Made by a program: the position numbers and the translations under genes. A stretch of DNA of 34,223 nucleotides from Microbacterium sp. Nx66. GTDB taxonomy: Bacteria > Actinomycetota > Actinomycetes > Actinomycetales > Microbacteriaceae. The notes beneath the pieces were generated by a model, which saw only the letters and a program-made list of their open reading frames with translations, was not told where the DNA came from and did no database searches. The stretch's first letter is position 1, and the number at the start of each line of letters is the position of its first letter. The stretch spans positions 1 to 34,223 of the forward strand of contig NZ_LR880475.1 in the NCBI RefSeq assembly GCF_904066215.1. Reading direction: 5' to 3'. Below are positions 1-7,710 of the stretch, piece by piece.

Positions 1-298
1 CGCGGTCGGTCTCGACTCGTTGGCGTGGGTCGTCGTCGCCGCTGCCGCGCTCGGGGCTGCGTATGGACTCTTGCTCGTTGGTGGTCTCCGCGAGATCCAG
101 CGTATCGCCGGCCCCGACGATCTCGCGGGGCTCACGGCCGTGTACTACTCGCTGACCTACATCGGATTCTTCATCCCGGCCGTTCTTGCGCTAGTGGGTG
201 CGTGGCTCCCGTACACGGTCATGTTCGTCATCGGCGCGGTTCTTGCGCTCATCAGTTTCAGCATCGTCGCTCTGAGCTGGCGCAGGCACCTTCCGTAG
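1..298 (+). CDS. MFS transporter, C-terminal part (continues from the right edge)
   Basis: This is the C-terminal quarter of a major facilitator superfamily transporter. The reading frame is open from the first bases to a TAG at 296-298, with no start needed inside the window. The product is very hydrophobic, with about three membrane segments and a short basic tail (SWRRHLP). The frame fits the gene cut at the right edge exactly. That gene ends with two spare bases (gt), base 1 (c) completes a Val codon, and the next codon starts at base 2. Joined, the protein is 410 residues, the usual length for a 12-helix MFS carrier. The substrate is not evident. Upstream in the circular reading it is coupled to a GntR regulator. 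Confidence 0.85.
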   Translation, partial: AVGLDSLAWVVVAAAALGAAYGLLLVGGLREIQRIAGPDDLAGLTAVYYSLTYIGFFIPAVLALVGAWLPYTVMFVIGAVLALISFSIVALSWRRHLP

Positions 299-472
299 CG
301 CGTCGCCGGGCATCGCCGTCCGATGGGACTGGCAGCGCGGTTGCTCCGGAGGCAGCCGCCAGGCTCCGAGCTGCTTGCGATCCCCGCGGGCCGGTCGCCG
401 TCAAGGACGCCATGCAGTCGAGGTGCAGCGGGAGTGGCATGGTGACGTCTGCGCCCCGGGCGCCTGTGATCG
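299..472. other. Spacer between MFS gene and IS3 end
   Basis: GC-rich DNA between the MFS stop and the terminal repeat of the IS3 remnant. Open frames exist on both strands, but none shows a recognisable domain or a good ribosome binding site. I see no terminator-like hairpin. Confidence 0.4.
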
Positions 473-934
473 TGAGCCGCCCCCTTCATTCGGTCCGGAC
501 GTTCTGTGAGTCGTCGGTTTCCATTGATGGGTGCACTGTCGAGCGTACTCGGCTGGGGGTAGGTAGCCGAGCGAGGAGTGCCGGCGGTGGTGGTTGTACT
601 CGTCCTTCCAGTCGCCGATGATGACCTGCGCGTGCAGCAGCGAGTAGAAGCTGTTGATGTTGAGGCACTCGTCGCGGATCCGGCTGTTGAACGACTCGAC
701 GTACCCGTTGCGCCACGGCGAGCCCGGAGGGATGTAGGACAGGCCGGTGCGGGTGCCGGCCCAGTCGGCCATCGCCTCGCTGATGAACTCCGGCCCGTTG
801 TCCGACCTGAGCACCGCCGGGGCGCCCCGGGCGGCGACGAGGTCCTCGAGGTGGGCGGTGAGTCGGTCGGCGGTAATCGAGCGCTCCACGAGGCCGCCGA
901 TGCACTCCCGGGTGTGTTCGTCGACGATCGGCCG
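473..934 (-). pseudogene. IS3-family transposase (OrfB) remnant with one IS end
   Basis: This is a C-terminal part of an IS3-family DDE transposase. Seen on the minus strand: VDEHTREC at the start of homology, then LRSDNGPEF (second catalytic Asp), PGSPWRNGYVESFNSR (catalytic Glu) and HRRHSSLGYLPPAEY. These are hallmark blocks of the rve core. The N-terminal half, with the first Asp and the HTH, and all of OrfA are missing. Homology begins near 934, and the 12 residues before it in the open frame are unrelated. The bases at 473-484 (TGAGCCGCCCCC) look like the terminal inverted repeat typical of actinobacterial IS3 elements. The open frame runs past this end to 401, so the native stop is lost, probably by a frameshift near 540. 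It cannot be active. Confidence 0.85.
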
Positions 935-970
935 TACTGCGGAGTTCCCACGATCCGTACGCAACCTGCT

Positions 971-1303
971 TCAGTGCTTCTTAACGACGGTCAGGAGGAT
1001 GACTGAGTCCTCGATGGCGTCGAGTGAGTGGAGCCCGTCCGGGATGATGAGGAGGTCACCGGGAGATCCGTTCCACGACAGGTCTCCGAATCTGAGCAGG
1101 ACGCGGCCCTCGAGGACTTGCAGGGTTGCCTCTCCGGAGCTTTCGTGCTCAGCCAGGCTTTCGCCGGCCTTGAGAGCAATAAGCGTTTGTCGGAGTTGAT
1201 GCTCGTGTCCTCCGAAGACGGTCTTCGCGCTTCTACCACTGGACGCTTCCTTCGCCTGAGAGAGTTCGTGTCGCGCGAGGGCGATGAGTGAGGTCTTTTG
1301 CAT
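971..1303 (-). CDS. Small cupin-domain protein
   Basis: A 110-residue single-domain cupin. The two cupin motifs are visible: a first one around AGESLAEHESSGEATLQVLEG (residues 46-66) and a second, GDLLIIPDGLH (residues 82-92). The first motif keeps one His and the Glu but lacks the usual HxH pair, so metal binding may be altered. It may act as a small-molecule sensor or an enzyme; nothing fixes a substrate. The ATG at 1303 has a weak GGAAA five bases upstream. It sits alone on the minus strand between the IS3 remnant and a 28-bp dyad, inside the module that also carries the GntR-MFS pair. Confidence 0.75.
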   Translation of the reverse strand: MQKTSLIALARHELSQAKEASSGRSAKTVFGGHEHQLRQTLIALKAGESLAEHESSGEATLQVLEGRVLLRFGDLSWNGSPGDLLIIPDGLHSLDAIEDSVILLTVVKKH

Positions 1304-1451
1304 AGCATTTCCGATGTTCGAATGTCATCGTGCGTGGGGTTGCTCGGCCTTACGGGAACCAAGCTGGCCGACACAGCTTGGCTCAAGCTCGTACCTATTA
1401 TCTGTCCCCGTTCGGCTTACTCTCCGAGCCTGCCACTCGTTCAGCACGCTG

Positions 1452-1479
1452 GTCACCGAAAACGATCGTTTTCGGCGGG
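1452..1479. repeat. 28-bp dyad element, copy 1 (recombination-site-like)
   Basis: The core CCGAAAACGATCGTTTTCGG (1456-1475) is a perfect 20-bp palindrome with a central AT. A near copy lies at 32479-32506, with similarity over 28 bp and three differences. The architecture resembles the crossover site of a serine resolvase or invertase (two arms, 2-bp core), and the 28-bp length also matches dif-type sites. No recombinase gene was recognised in the window. Confidence 0.6.
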
Positions 1480-1731
1480 CGTCCTCTTAGCTCGGTGAAA
1501 TTTTTGCCAGCGGCTTCTGGGCACCCGCTTTCTCCGCCGCCAGATGCATCGTTCGCATGCGTGTGGAGTTTGACGCTTTGTGGCGGCGTTCTGTGATCGC
1601 ACGGTGTCGCAGACAGGGCACAGTGTTGGCCTGCCCGAGGAACCATGCGGCCTTGCCGACACTCTGACACGAGGCCCAGTCGAGGTCCTCGACATCCGTG
1701 ATCGTCAGACCTACCAGCGTGAGGGGCGGGA

Positions 1732-1775
1732 GCGTGAAGACATCGGCCGGTCGAGACCGGCCGATGTCTTCACGC
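1732..1775. terminator. Perfect 21-bp-stem hairpin downstream of cupin 2
   Basis: The arms 1732-1752 and 1755-1775 are perfectly complementary over 21 bp with a 2-base gap. It lies 80 bp beyond the stop of the minus-strand cupin gene. It lacks a clear T-run on either strand, so it could be a terminator, a cruciform-forming site or a protein-binding site. Confidence 0.5.
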
Positions 1776-1856
1776 GGCGGCGGGGCGCGCTGCCCGGGGT
1801 GGACCAAGACGATCCTCGTCCGCAACATCCTTACGGAGCGGTGACACAAGTAGACG

Positions 1857-2336
1857 TCAGTTGGCGTGCTCGTCCGGCGCGCTGTCCTCGGGCTGGACGG
1901 TCCATGCGGGAGGCTCGTCCTTACCGGTCGCTTCGTCTTGTTCTGCCTTGTCGCTGGTTCTCTGGGTGATGCCAGGTGCGTGGTGCACCGGGGCATAAAT
2001 CGCGTAGAGGCGCAGCGGTTCGTCGCCAGTGTTGATCACGTCATGCCAGGTGCCGGCGGGGACCTGGACAGACCACCCATCCGAGACGTTTTGCTCGAAG
2101 TCGAGCCGGTCCTTGGCCGGGCCCATGACGGCCCTGCCCTGTCCGGCATCGAGGCGCAGGAACTGATCGGTGTTCTGGTGGACCTCCAGGCCGATGGACT
2201 CCCCGACCGGGATAGACATCAGCGTGACCTGCAAATACTTCCCGGTCCACGCCACGCTGCGGTAGTTCTCGTTCCGCCGGGTGGCCTCTTCGATGTCGAA
2301 CGCGTTCGGGCGGGGCCCGATGTCGTTGATGGTCAT
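1857..2336 (-). CDS. Cupin-domain protein, mannose-6-phosphate-isomerase-like type
   Basis: A 159-residue cupin. It shows the conserved start NENYRSVAWTGKYLQVTLMSI, the first motif GESIGLEVHQNTDQFLRLDAGQGR (the E-x-H-x5-Q region replaces HxH-E) and the second motif VPAGTWHDVINTGDEPLRLYAIYAP. The last 40 residues are charged and disordered-looking (TSDKAEQDEATGKDEPP). Proteins of this type are common and mostly uncharacterised; sugar or metabolite binding is inference. The ATG at 2336 has AAGGAG on the minus strand (+ strand CTCCTTT at about 2342) at good spacing. The gene stands alone, followed by the 1732-1775 hairpin and preceded by the broken MFS gene. Confidence 0.85.
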   Translation of the reverse strand: MTINDIGPRPNAFDIEEATRRNENYRSVAWTGKYLQVTLMSIPVGESIGLEVHQNTDQFLRLDAGQGRAVMGPAKDRLDFEQNVSDGWSVQVPAGTWHDVINTGDEPLRLYAIYAPVHHAPGITQRTSDKAEQDEATGKDEPPAWTVQPEDSAPDEHAN

Positions 2337-2378
2337 TGTGTTCTCCTTTCGTGCTCGGACTTCGAGTCCAAGTCAGCA

Positions 2379-3066
2379 TCATCTTTCGGGGGGAGTCAAG
2401 GGTGGGTGGGTTTCGGCGAACCTCGTGGAGGCGAGGAGAGCGAGTACGACGCCGGCCCCAGCGACGACGAGGACGCCGCTTAGTCCGGCTGCAGTGGCGC
2501 CCATGGTGGCGACCAGGGCACCGGCGAGCCCGGTGCCGATGGCGATGCCGGCCTGGTTGCCGAGCTCCATCTGCGATGAGGCGCGCCCGACCGTGCCAGC
2601 GGCATCATCGAGGACGGCGATGGAGTTGATCGTGAAACCGAGACCGGCGCCGAGCCCGGCGATGATCCAGCCCACGGCGGCGACGGGGACGGGGACGGTG
2701 GTGAGGATCACGGCACCGATCACCGTCAAACCCGCGATGACGAGAATCGCTCCGAGGCGCGCGATGCCCCCCTTGGTCATGCCCCACTTCAGGAGCCGGG
2801 CGGGGGCATAGGCGCCGGCGGTCCACCCGATGATGCCTGCGGTCAGGACGATCCCGGCGAGTGTAGCGCTGATCCCTCGCACGCTGGTAAGGGCGAGCGG
2901 AATGAACAGGTCTGCGGTGAAGAACGCCATGGACAAGGCGGCTGCGAACACCACATTCGCCGGGAGCCCTCGACGCGCGGTGAGCGTCCCGGCAGGCAGA
3001 ACCCGCCGGACGTGCGTGCGCGCCCTGACCTCGAGCTCGCGGAGGTTGCGGCTGACGCGTTCGATA
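2379..3066 (-). pseudogene. Truncated MFS transporter (C-terminal half)
   Basis: The protein shows RRVLPAGTLTARRGLPANVV followed by six or seven hydrophobic segments and the conserved GLGFTINSIAVL and SSQMELGNQAGIAIGTGLAGA. This is the second half of an EmrB/QacA-like MFS carrier. Upstream of about 3066 the frame stays open to 3200, but that part is unrelated and contains a transcription terminator (3127-3160) for the gene above. The N-terminal half of the transporter, its start and its promoter are therefore gone. It is a remnant and very unlikely to be made. Confidence 0.8.
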
Positions 3067-3090
3067 CGTAATTCAGTACAGGCGTATCGA
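3061..3090. promoter_or_regulatory. 8-bp inverted repeat at the MFS remnant boundary
   Basis: TCGATACG (3061-3068) and CGTATCGA (3083-3090) form an inverted repeat with a 14-bp spacer, exactly where homology to the MFS gene begins. It could be an old operator, for example of a TetR-type repressor, or a recombination scar. Confidence 0.3.
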
Positions 3091-3126
3091 GGTGGCTGCA
3101 CCACTGGGCGCCGATTTGTGGGCGCG

Positions 3127-3160
3127 AAAAAGCCCCCCGACGCAGGTCGCGTCGAGGGGC
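3127..3160 (-). terminator. Rho-independent terminator after the SDR gene
   Basis: On the minus strand a 12-bp stem (arms 3149-3160 and 3132-3143, one mismatch, loop of five) is followed by TTTTT at 3131-3127. It lies about 150 bp beyond the stop of the SDR gene and would end that transcript. Confidence 0.75.
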
Positions 3161-3307
3161 AGGTGAGTACGATCCGGTCGTGACTTCGTCTGATCTTCAC
3201 GAGGCCTTTCCGACTGCTCGGTCTGCGGGCTGAGCTGCCGATACCGGAGGGCGCCCGGGAGGGTCACACGCCGACGCGCGGCGGGTGGTGAGACGGTCAG
3301 TGATGAC

Positions 3308-4093
3308 TCAGTTGTAAAGCATGCCGCCGTCGACGAGAAGCACCTGGCCGGTGACGTAGTCCGAGTCGGGGCCGGCGAAGAACGACACGACCTTCGCGAC
3401 GTCCTCGGGGGTCTCGATGCGGCCGAGCGCGATGCCCTCCACGTTTTCCTTGAGGTTCTGGCCGAGTGGCTTGCCGTTGATCTTGCTGAGCTCGGCGTCG
3501 ATGAGTTCCCACATGCCGGTGCCGACGATGCCGGGCGCGTAAGCGTTCACCGTGATGCCCTTCGGAGCGAGCTCCTGCGCGGCCGCCTGGGTGAAGCCGC
3601 GAACGGCGAACTTCGAGGCCGAATACGCGCTGAGGATGGGGAACCCCTGGATCGACGCGATGGATGCCGCGGAGATGATCTTTCCACCGTGACCGAGCTG
3701 TTCAAACTTCGCTGCGGCCGCCTGGATGCCCCAGACCACGCTGTCGACGTTGATCCGGAAGATCTGATCGAGCTCTTCGGCGGTGATCTCGAGTACGGGC
3801 TTGATCTGGGCGATGCCGGCGTTGTTGACGATCACATCGAACCCGCCGAGCTGTTCGGCGGCTGCGTCGACAGCGGCAACGACCTGGTCGCGCTTCGACA
3901 CGTCCGCAGCGACGAAGACCGCTTTTCGGCCCAGCTGCTCGATCTCGGCGACGACCGAATCACCCTTCTCGCGCTGCGGCTCGATGTCCGCGACGGCGAT
4001 GTCAAAACCGTCGGCGGCGAGACGAAGCGCGATGCCGCGCCCGATCCCCTGCCCGGCTCCGGTGACCAATGCGACCTTATCCTGAATAGCCAT
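3308..4093 (-). CDS. SDR-family oxidoreductase, acetoin (diacetyl) reductase-like
   Basis: A 261-residue short-chain dehydrogenase/reductase, probably interconverting diacetyl, acetoin and butanediol with NAD(H). The classical SDR signature is complete: TGAGQGIG nucleotide-binding loop near the N-terminus, NNAGIAQIKP, catalytic Ser in IISAASIASIQG, and YSASK (Tyr and Lys). VNAYAPGIVGTGMWELID and LLVDGGMLYN are typical of the acetoin reductase subgroup. The start at 4093 (MAIQDKVALVTG) is chosen over one six codons upstream because AAGGAG lies seven bases before it. It is cytoplasmic. A terminator follows at 3127-3160. The neighbouring oxidase is on the same strand, about 160 bp upstream. The exact substrate is inference from sequence resemblance. 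Confidence 0.9.
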   Translation of the reverse strand: MAIQDKVALVTGAGQGIGRGIALRLAADGFDIAVADIEPQREKGDSVVAEIEQLGRKAVFVAADVSKRDQVVAAVDAAAEQLGGFDVIVNNAGIAQIKPVLEITAEELDQIFRINVDSVVWGIQAAAAKFEQLGHGGKIISAASIASIQGFPILSAYSASKFAVRGFTQAAAQELAPKGITVNAYAPGIVGTGMWELIDAELSKINGKPLGQNLKENVEGIALGRIETPEDVAKVVSFFAGPDSDYVTGQVLLVDGGMLYN

Positions 4094-4250
4094 TCTCGTA
4101 CTCCTTCTCAAACGCGAACGGGCGCCCAGCAGATTCGATGTTCGCGGGCCTGGCGCGTCGTACAGTGCAGGGCCAGCAGAAGTGGCTGCCCGTCTCCCAC
4201 TTCAACATGGCGAATCGATTGTATTCCCTGGCGCTCCTGACGTGCCAGGG

Positions 4251-6032
4251 TCACGCCATGAACGGCATGAGTTCGGGAGGCATGGTCACAAAGGGCCGCA
4301 TCATATCGCGATCCTCGTGCTCGAGGATGTGGCAGTGGTACATGTAGCGGCCGCTGTAGGCGTGGAACCGGACGGCGATCTCGACGATTTCGTGGGGGTT
4401 GACGCGGACTGTGTCTTTGAGCCCGCGCTCGTTGGCGTCGATGACGTGGTCGAGCTCGTCGTCGGGGTCGCGACCGAGAGTGATCCGCGCGCTGAGGTCG
4501 AGATCGCCGATGCCGTCGTCGGGGATCTCCCAGCCGATGGGCCGGCGCGCGAGGACCTGGAAGGGATCGAGGTGGATGTGGATGGGGTGCGTGTCATCGG
4601 TGAGGTTGATGAGCTGCCAGATCTCGTACTGGCCGAGCATCGGGAAGAACGTGGCGGTGTCCTCGAAGTGGGCGGCAACCGCGCGGTAGCGCGTCGTGTG
4701 GTCGCCGTCGGTGAGGGTGATCAGCGGACCGGTCGTCTCGTCCTCGTCGTCGACAACGGCGAGCTCACGCATGGTCAGCATGTTGGGTACGTCCTCGAAC
4801 TCGCGCTCGACAAGCGCGATGGCACGCCGCGGCGCCGCGTCCAGCTCCTCGGGTTTTGGCAGGGCGAAGTCGGTCGCCAGTTCGCGGGGCACCGGACGGT
4901 GCGCGACCGGGCCCGGGACGACACGGAAACGCATGACCTGGGGGTACGGCAGCAGCGCGTCGAGATCCGCGGCATCGGCGGCATCAGCGGCGGGAAAGGG
5001 CGCGCCATCGAACGGAGCGCCGGCGGTGTTGTAGAGCGTGAGCTCGGTGCCCGGTTGAAGGTCCGAGAAGTCGACGAGCAGGTCGGCGCGCTCGGCTGAG
5101 GCGAGGACCAGCCCGTCGGGTGGCAGCGCGACGGGCTCGCGGAGTAGGCCCGAGTCGGTGCCGATCTGAGTGATGCGATCGAATTCGGGCACGCCGTCTC
5201 GCAGCAGCACGAGCCGGAAGGTGCGGGCGTTGGAGCCGTTGAGCACGCGGAAGCGGTACGTGGCGGGCTGGACGTCGAGGATAGGCCAGATTTTGCCGTT
5301 GACGACCGTGAACGGCGCGAAGGCCTCCATCACCCCAGGGTCGGTCTTGTGCACCAGCTGGCCGGTCAGCCGACCGCCCTCGTCGAGTCCGAAGTTACGG
5401 TCCTGCAGCAGCAGCGGCACCTCGTACGGTGGTCCCTCGGGCAGCCCGAGGTCACGTTCGCGCTGGTCGCGGATGATCCACAGTCCCGCCAGCCCGGCGT
5501 ATACGTCGAACCGAGTGACGCCCATCACGTGGTCGTGGTACCAGAGCAGCGTCGCGCGTTGGTCCATCGGGTAGTCAAATACGGCGAGCTGGCCGGGTGC
5601 GAAGAGGTTCTCGGTCCAGCCGTCGTACACGGCCGGTGTCAGGCCACCGTGCAGGTGCACGACCGAGTGTCCCGTCAGCGCCGCGGCGTGCGGGTCCGGC
5701 GTGCCGCCGCTCAGACCGGGACTGCACTGCACAGGCACACCGTCGGCGTCGACCTCGTCGCCGGCCATCGTTACGATGACGGGCAGCCCGCCGTCAAGCT
5801 CGTTGCGCCACTCGACGCGGACCGGGTGGCCGCGCTCAGCCTCGATCGTCGGGCCTGGGAGCGTGCCGTCGTAGCCCCACACACGCGACCGGGGCAGATC
5901 GCGATGGAAGCTGTGTGAGCCGGTACGGATCCGCACAGTCAGACGGCCGTTGTGATCGCGCGCGAGCAGGCGCTCGGGCAACGGCAGAACGTCGACGAAC
6001 GGCGTCAGAGGCATGCGCTGCGCGGCGGCCAT
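4251..6032 (-). CDS. Multicopper oxidase (CotA / phenoxazinone-synthase-like laccase)
   Basis: A 593-residue three-cupredoxin-domain oxidase that couples one-electron oxidation of phenols, bilirubin-like compounds or metals to reduction of O2 to water. All four copper-binding segments are present: HLHG (126-128), WYHDH (166-168), HPIHIH (482, 485, 487) and HCHILEHEDRDMM (566-568, 572, Met577). The type 1 Cys is therefore 567 with an axial Met. Spacing and the opening PLTPFVDVLPLPE match the CotA/PhsA group rather than Tat-exported laccases. No signal peptide is visible, so a cytoplasmic or lysis-released enzyme is likely. A second ATG lies seven codons in, and neither start has a clear ribosome binding site. 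It appears intact, between the SDR gene and an MFS remnant. Confidence 0.93.
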   Translation of the reverse strand: MAAAQRMPLTPFVDVLPLPERLLARDHNGRLTVRIRTGSHSFHRDLPRSRVWGYDGTLPGPTIEAERGHPVRVEWRNELDGGLPVIVTMAGDEVDADGVPVQCSPGLSGGTPDPHAAALTGHSVVHLHGGLTPAVYDGWTENLFAPGQLAVFDYPMDQRATLLWYHDHVMGVTRFDVYAGLAGLWIIRDQRERDLGLPEGPPYEVPLLLQDRNFGLDEGGRLTGQLVHKTDPGVMEAFAPFTVVNGKIWPILDVQPATYRFRVLNGSNARTFRLVLLRDGVPEFDRITQIGTDSGLLREPVALPPDGLVLASAERADLLVDFSDLQPGTELTLYNTAGAPFDGAPFPAADAADAADLDALLPYPQVMRFRVVPGPVAHRPVPRELATDFALPKPEELDAAPRRAIALVEREFEDVPNMLTMRELAVVDDEDETTGPLITLTDGDHTTRYRAVAAHFEDTATFFPMLGQYEIWQLINLTDDTHPIHIHLDPFQVLARRPIGWEIPDDGIGDLDLSARITLGRDPDDELDHVIDANERGLKDTVRVNPHEIVEIAVRFHAYSGRYMYHCHILEHEDRDMMRPFVTMPPELMPFMA

Positions 6033-6169
6033 GCGCTACACGCTACCAGCCCGCCCGACGTGTCGTGGGACTATGCGCACACGGGCATAACGGATGGAGT
6101 TCCGCGCGCAGACGCGAGCGTCGAACAGAGGTCTCGCGGATGTCGCGGGCGCGGTCTAGATTCCCGGGT

Positions 6170-6664
6170 ATGAGCGCTGGGGAGCGGATCTACTCGGCGG
6201 TGTTGCACCGGGACAAGCGGGCCGAGCAGGAGCTCGATCCTGAGGTGCGACGCAATCTCGCGCCCAATGGACTTCGACTGGTGGCCGCCAACGCGCTCCA
6301 GTCCTCGGGCGATCAGATCGTCAACGCCTCGACCGTGCTGCCGTGGCTGTTCAACGCCCTCGGCGTTCCCGTGGCGCTGACGGGCCTACTGGTGCCGATC
6401 CGCGAGTCGCTCTCGATGCTCCCGCAGGCGTTCCTCACGCCACTCATCGTCCGTGTGCGGTTCCGCAAGTGGGTGTTCATCTCCGGCGCTCTGGTGCAGG
6501 CCGCTTCGGCGGGAGTGATCGCCGGAACCGCCGCGCTCGGGCAGGGCCTGGTCGCCGGGGTCGTGATCCTGGTCGGGCTGGCGGCGTTCGCGCTGGGGCG
6601 GTGCCTGTGCTCGATCGCCTCCAAGGACGTCCAAGGGAGGACCATACCCAAGGGCGAACTGCGA
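6170..6664 (+). pseudogene. Truncated MFS transporter (N-terminal part)
   Basis: From ATG 6170 (MSAGERIYSAVLHRDKRAEQ) the product shows LRLVAANALQSSGDQIVNAS, then four hydrophobic stretches ending in FALGRCLCSIASKDVQGRTIPKG. This is the N-terminal third of an MFS carrier. After about 6664 the frame reads into unrelated arginine-rich sequence, and no other frame restores the remaining helices. It is divergent from the multicopper oxidase with a 137-bp spacer, so the pair may once have been an oxidase-transporter unit. Confidence 0.75.
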
Positions 6665-6886
6665 ACCAGTTCGGCCCGGGGCCAACATCTTTCTCGACGC
6701 GGCCGGCGCCGACAGGTTCTTCGGATGGTTCGCGAATGCCGACGTGGCGGCTCATCACACTCCGTGGCGAGGACCGCACCCGACTCGGCGAGGCACTGGA
6801 CGCCGTCGGCAGCGTCGACCGCGAACCTGGGGAGCGCAACCCCAAGCCCTTCGATGCAGGATTTGGGGCGCTGTCGTGAGAGTCAA
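6665..6886. other. Scrambled junction between cargo B and the transfer operon
   Basis: No intact gene. One plus-strand frame just after the MFS break reads ANIFLDAAGADRFFGWFANA, which looks like real protein, but it has no start and decays into frameshifts. I read this as a scrap of another gene at a recombination junction. Confidence 0.4.
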
Positions 6887-6904
6887 TTGACACCTACGTG
6901 TCAA
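6887..6904. repeat. Palindromic element TTGACAC-TACGTGTCAA, copy 1
   Basis: TTGACACCTACGTGTCAA is an 18-bp dyad with one broken pair. It overlaps the stop codon (6901-6903) of the last gene of the transfer operon. A perfect version lies at 15731-15750, also over the stop codon of the last gene of a minus-strand operon. The two copies bracket the transfer operon and its regulator. Confidence 0.65.
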
Positions 6905-7494
6905 AGACGGCGCCGCGACCACGCGGGCGCGGGCTGTCTGCGCACCACGCGCGCGGTGAGGTCCTCCGTGGTGGCTCTGGCGGCTACGCGCTCGTACACC
7001 GCGTCGAAGGGTGACAGCACTTCAAGCTCGTAAAGATATCGGGGGCGTCGTCGACCGGAGAGCGTCTGCCCTAGCGCTTGCTGGCGCGTCGGGCGCTGCG
7101 GGAAGAAGTAGACGAGCCGGGATCGCTTGCCCCAGCGGTTCTCAGCGATGAACTGCTTCTTGCGGCACCGTTGCACTGCGAGCGTGACGGTGGCTCCTTC
7201 GTCCCATCGCTCGGGCGAGAGGTGGAAGATGTGTCGGGGTAGTTCCGCGTCGCCGCTGACCCTCCGATATGGGTTTGCTGCGGTCACGAGGACGATGACG
7301 GCGAGCAGCACCAGCAGCCCGCTCACGAACAGCGGCCACCCGAGAGCTGACCGGATCGTCACGATGCCGGCGAGGTAGAGCCCGCCGCCGATGATAGTCA
7401 GCGTCAGCACTGTGGCGAGAGCGCGGGTGCTGCGGCGTTTCACATCTGCCGGCACCCAGTCGTCGACGGCCCAGACGTCGTTGTCGTCGCTCAT
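6901..7494 (-). CDS. Membrane protein of the transfer operon
   Basis: A 197-residue protein. It has an acidic N-terminus (MSDDNDVWAVDDWVPADV), two close membrane segments (about residues 27-47 and 52-72) and a soluble basic C-terminal domain of about 120 residues ending in RRQPAPAWSRRRL. I do not recognise the family. It is the last gene of the nine-gene minus-strand operon; its ATG overlaps the stop of the preceding small gene (ATGA at 7491-7494), so the two are translationally coupled. A role in the mating channel is inferred from position only. The stop codon lies inside a palindromic repeat. Confidence 0.75.
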   Translation of the reverse strand: MSDDNDVWAVDDWVPADVKRRSTRALATVLTLTIIGGGLYLAGIVTIRSALGWPLFVSGLLVLLAVIVLVTAANPYRRVSGDAELPRHIFHLSPERWDEGATVTLAVQRCRKKQFIAENRWGKRSRLVYFFPQRPTRQQALGQTLSGRRRPRYLYELEVLSPFDAVYERVAARATTEDLTARVVRRQPAPAWSRRRL

Positions 7495-7706
7495 GAATCG
7501 TCCTCGAGCTTTTCGGTTGGTATGAACCGCACGCGGGCCTTCTGTGCCTCGTGGCGGTCGTGTCGGGCTCTGGCATCCTGTCGCCGCTGCTGCTCGCGTG
7601 CGCGGGCTCGTGCAGCTCGGCGGGAGCGCCGGAACAGGCCGATGATCCCCACGCCGGCTACGGCTGTGACGACGCCGGCCAGGTAGCTGAGCAGTTCCGG
7701 GGGCAT
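7491..7706 (-). CDS. Small single-pass membrane protein of the transfer operon
   Basis: A 71-residue protein with one membrane segment (about residues 5-24, LLSYLAGVVTAVAGVGIIGLF) and a very basic helix rich in Arg, Ala and Gln (residues 25-58) that is probably cytoplasmic. The family is not recognised. It starts four bases after the stop of the peptidoglycan hydrolase gene and overlaps the next gene by four bases. No good ribosome binding site is visible, which suggests expression by coupling. Confidence 0.7.
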   Translation of the reverse strand: MPPELLSYLAGVVTAVAGVGIIGLFRRSRRAARARAREQQRRQDARARHDRHEAQKARVRFIPTEKLEDDS

Positions 7707-7710
7707 CGTG

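Larger units (their letters stand above)
1304..1856. other. Non-coding stretch with a 28-bp dyad and a long hairpin
   Basis: No convincing gene lies here. Open frames on both strands have no recognisable domains and no good start signals. The stretch holds two strong structures: the palindromic 28-bp element at 1452-1479 and the 21-bp-stem hairpin at 1732-1775. The part from about 1560 to 1730 may be old coding debris, but I could not assign it. Confidence 0.5.

Noticed and set aside
1487..1996. Minus-strand 169-codon frame through the 1732-1775 hairpin
   Set aside because: It overlaps the cupin gene in another frame, reads the same peptide from both strands of the hairpin, and has no recognisable domain.
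4182..5099. Plus-strand 305-codon frame rich in Val, Asp and Glu
   Set aside because: It is antisense to the multicopper oxidase, whose copper-binding motifs are intact on the minus strand.
2379..6664. The two MFS remnants as halves of a single gene split by insertion
   Set aside because: They lie on opposite strands, and their signatures point to different MFS subfamilies (EmrB/QacA-like versus an N-terminal part with a different loop pattern).
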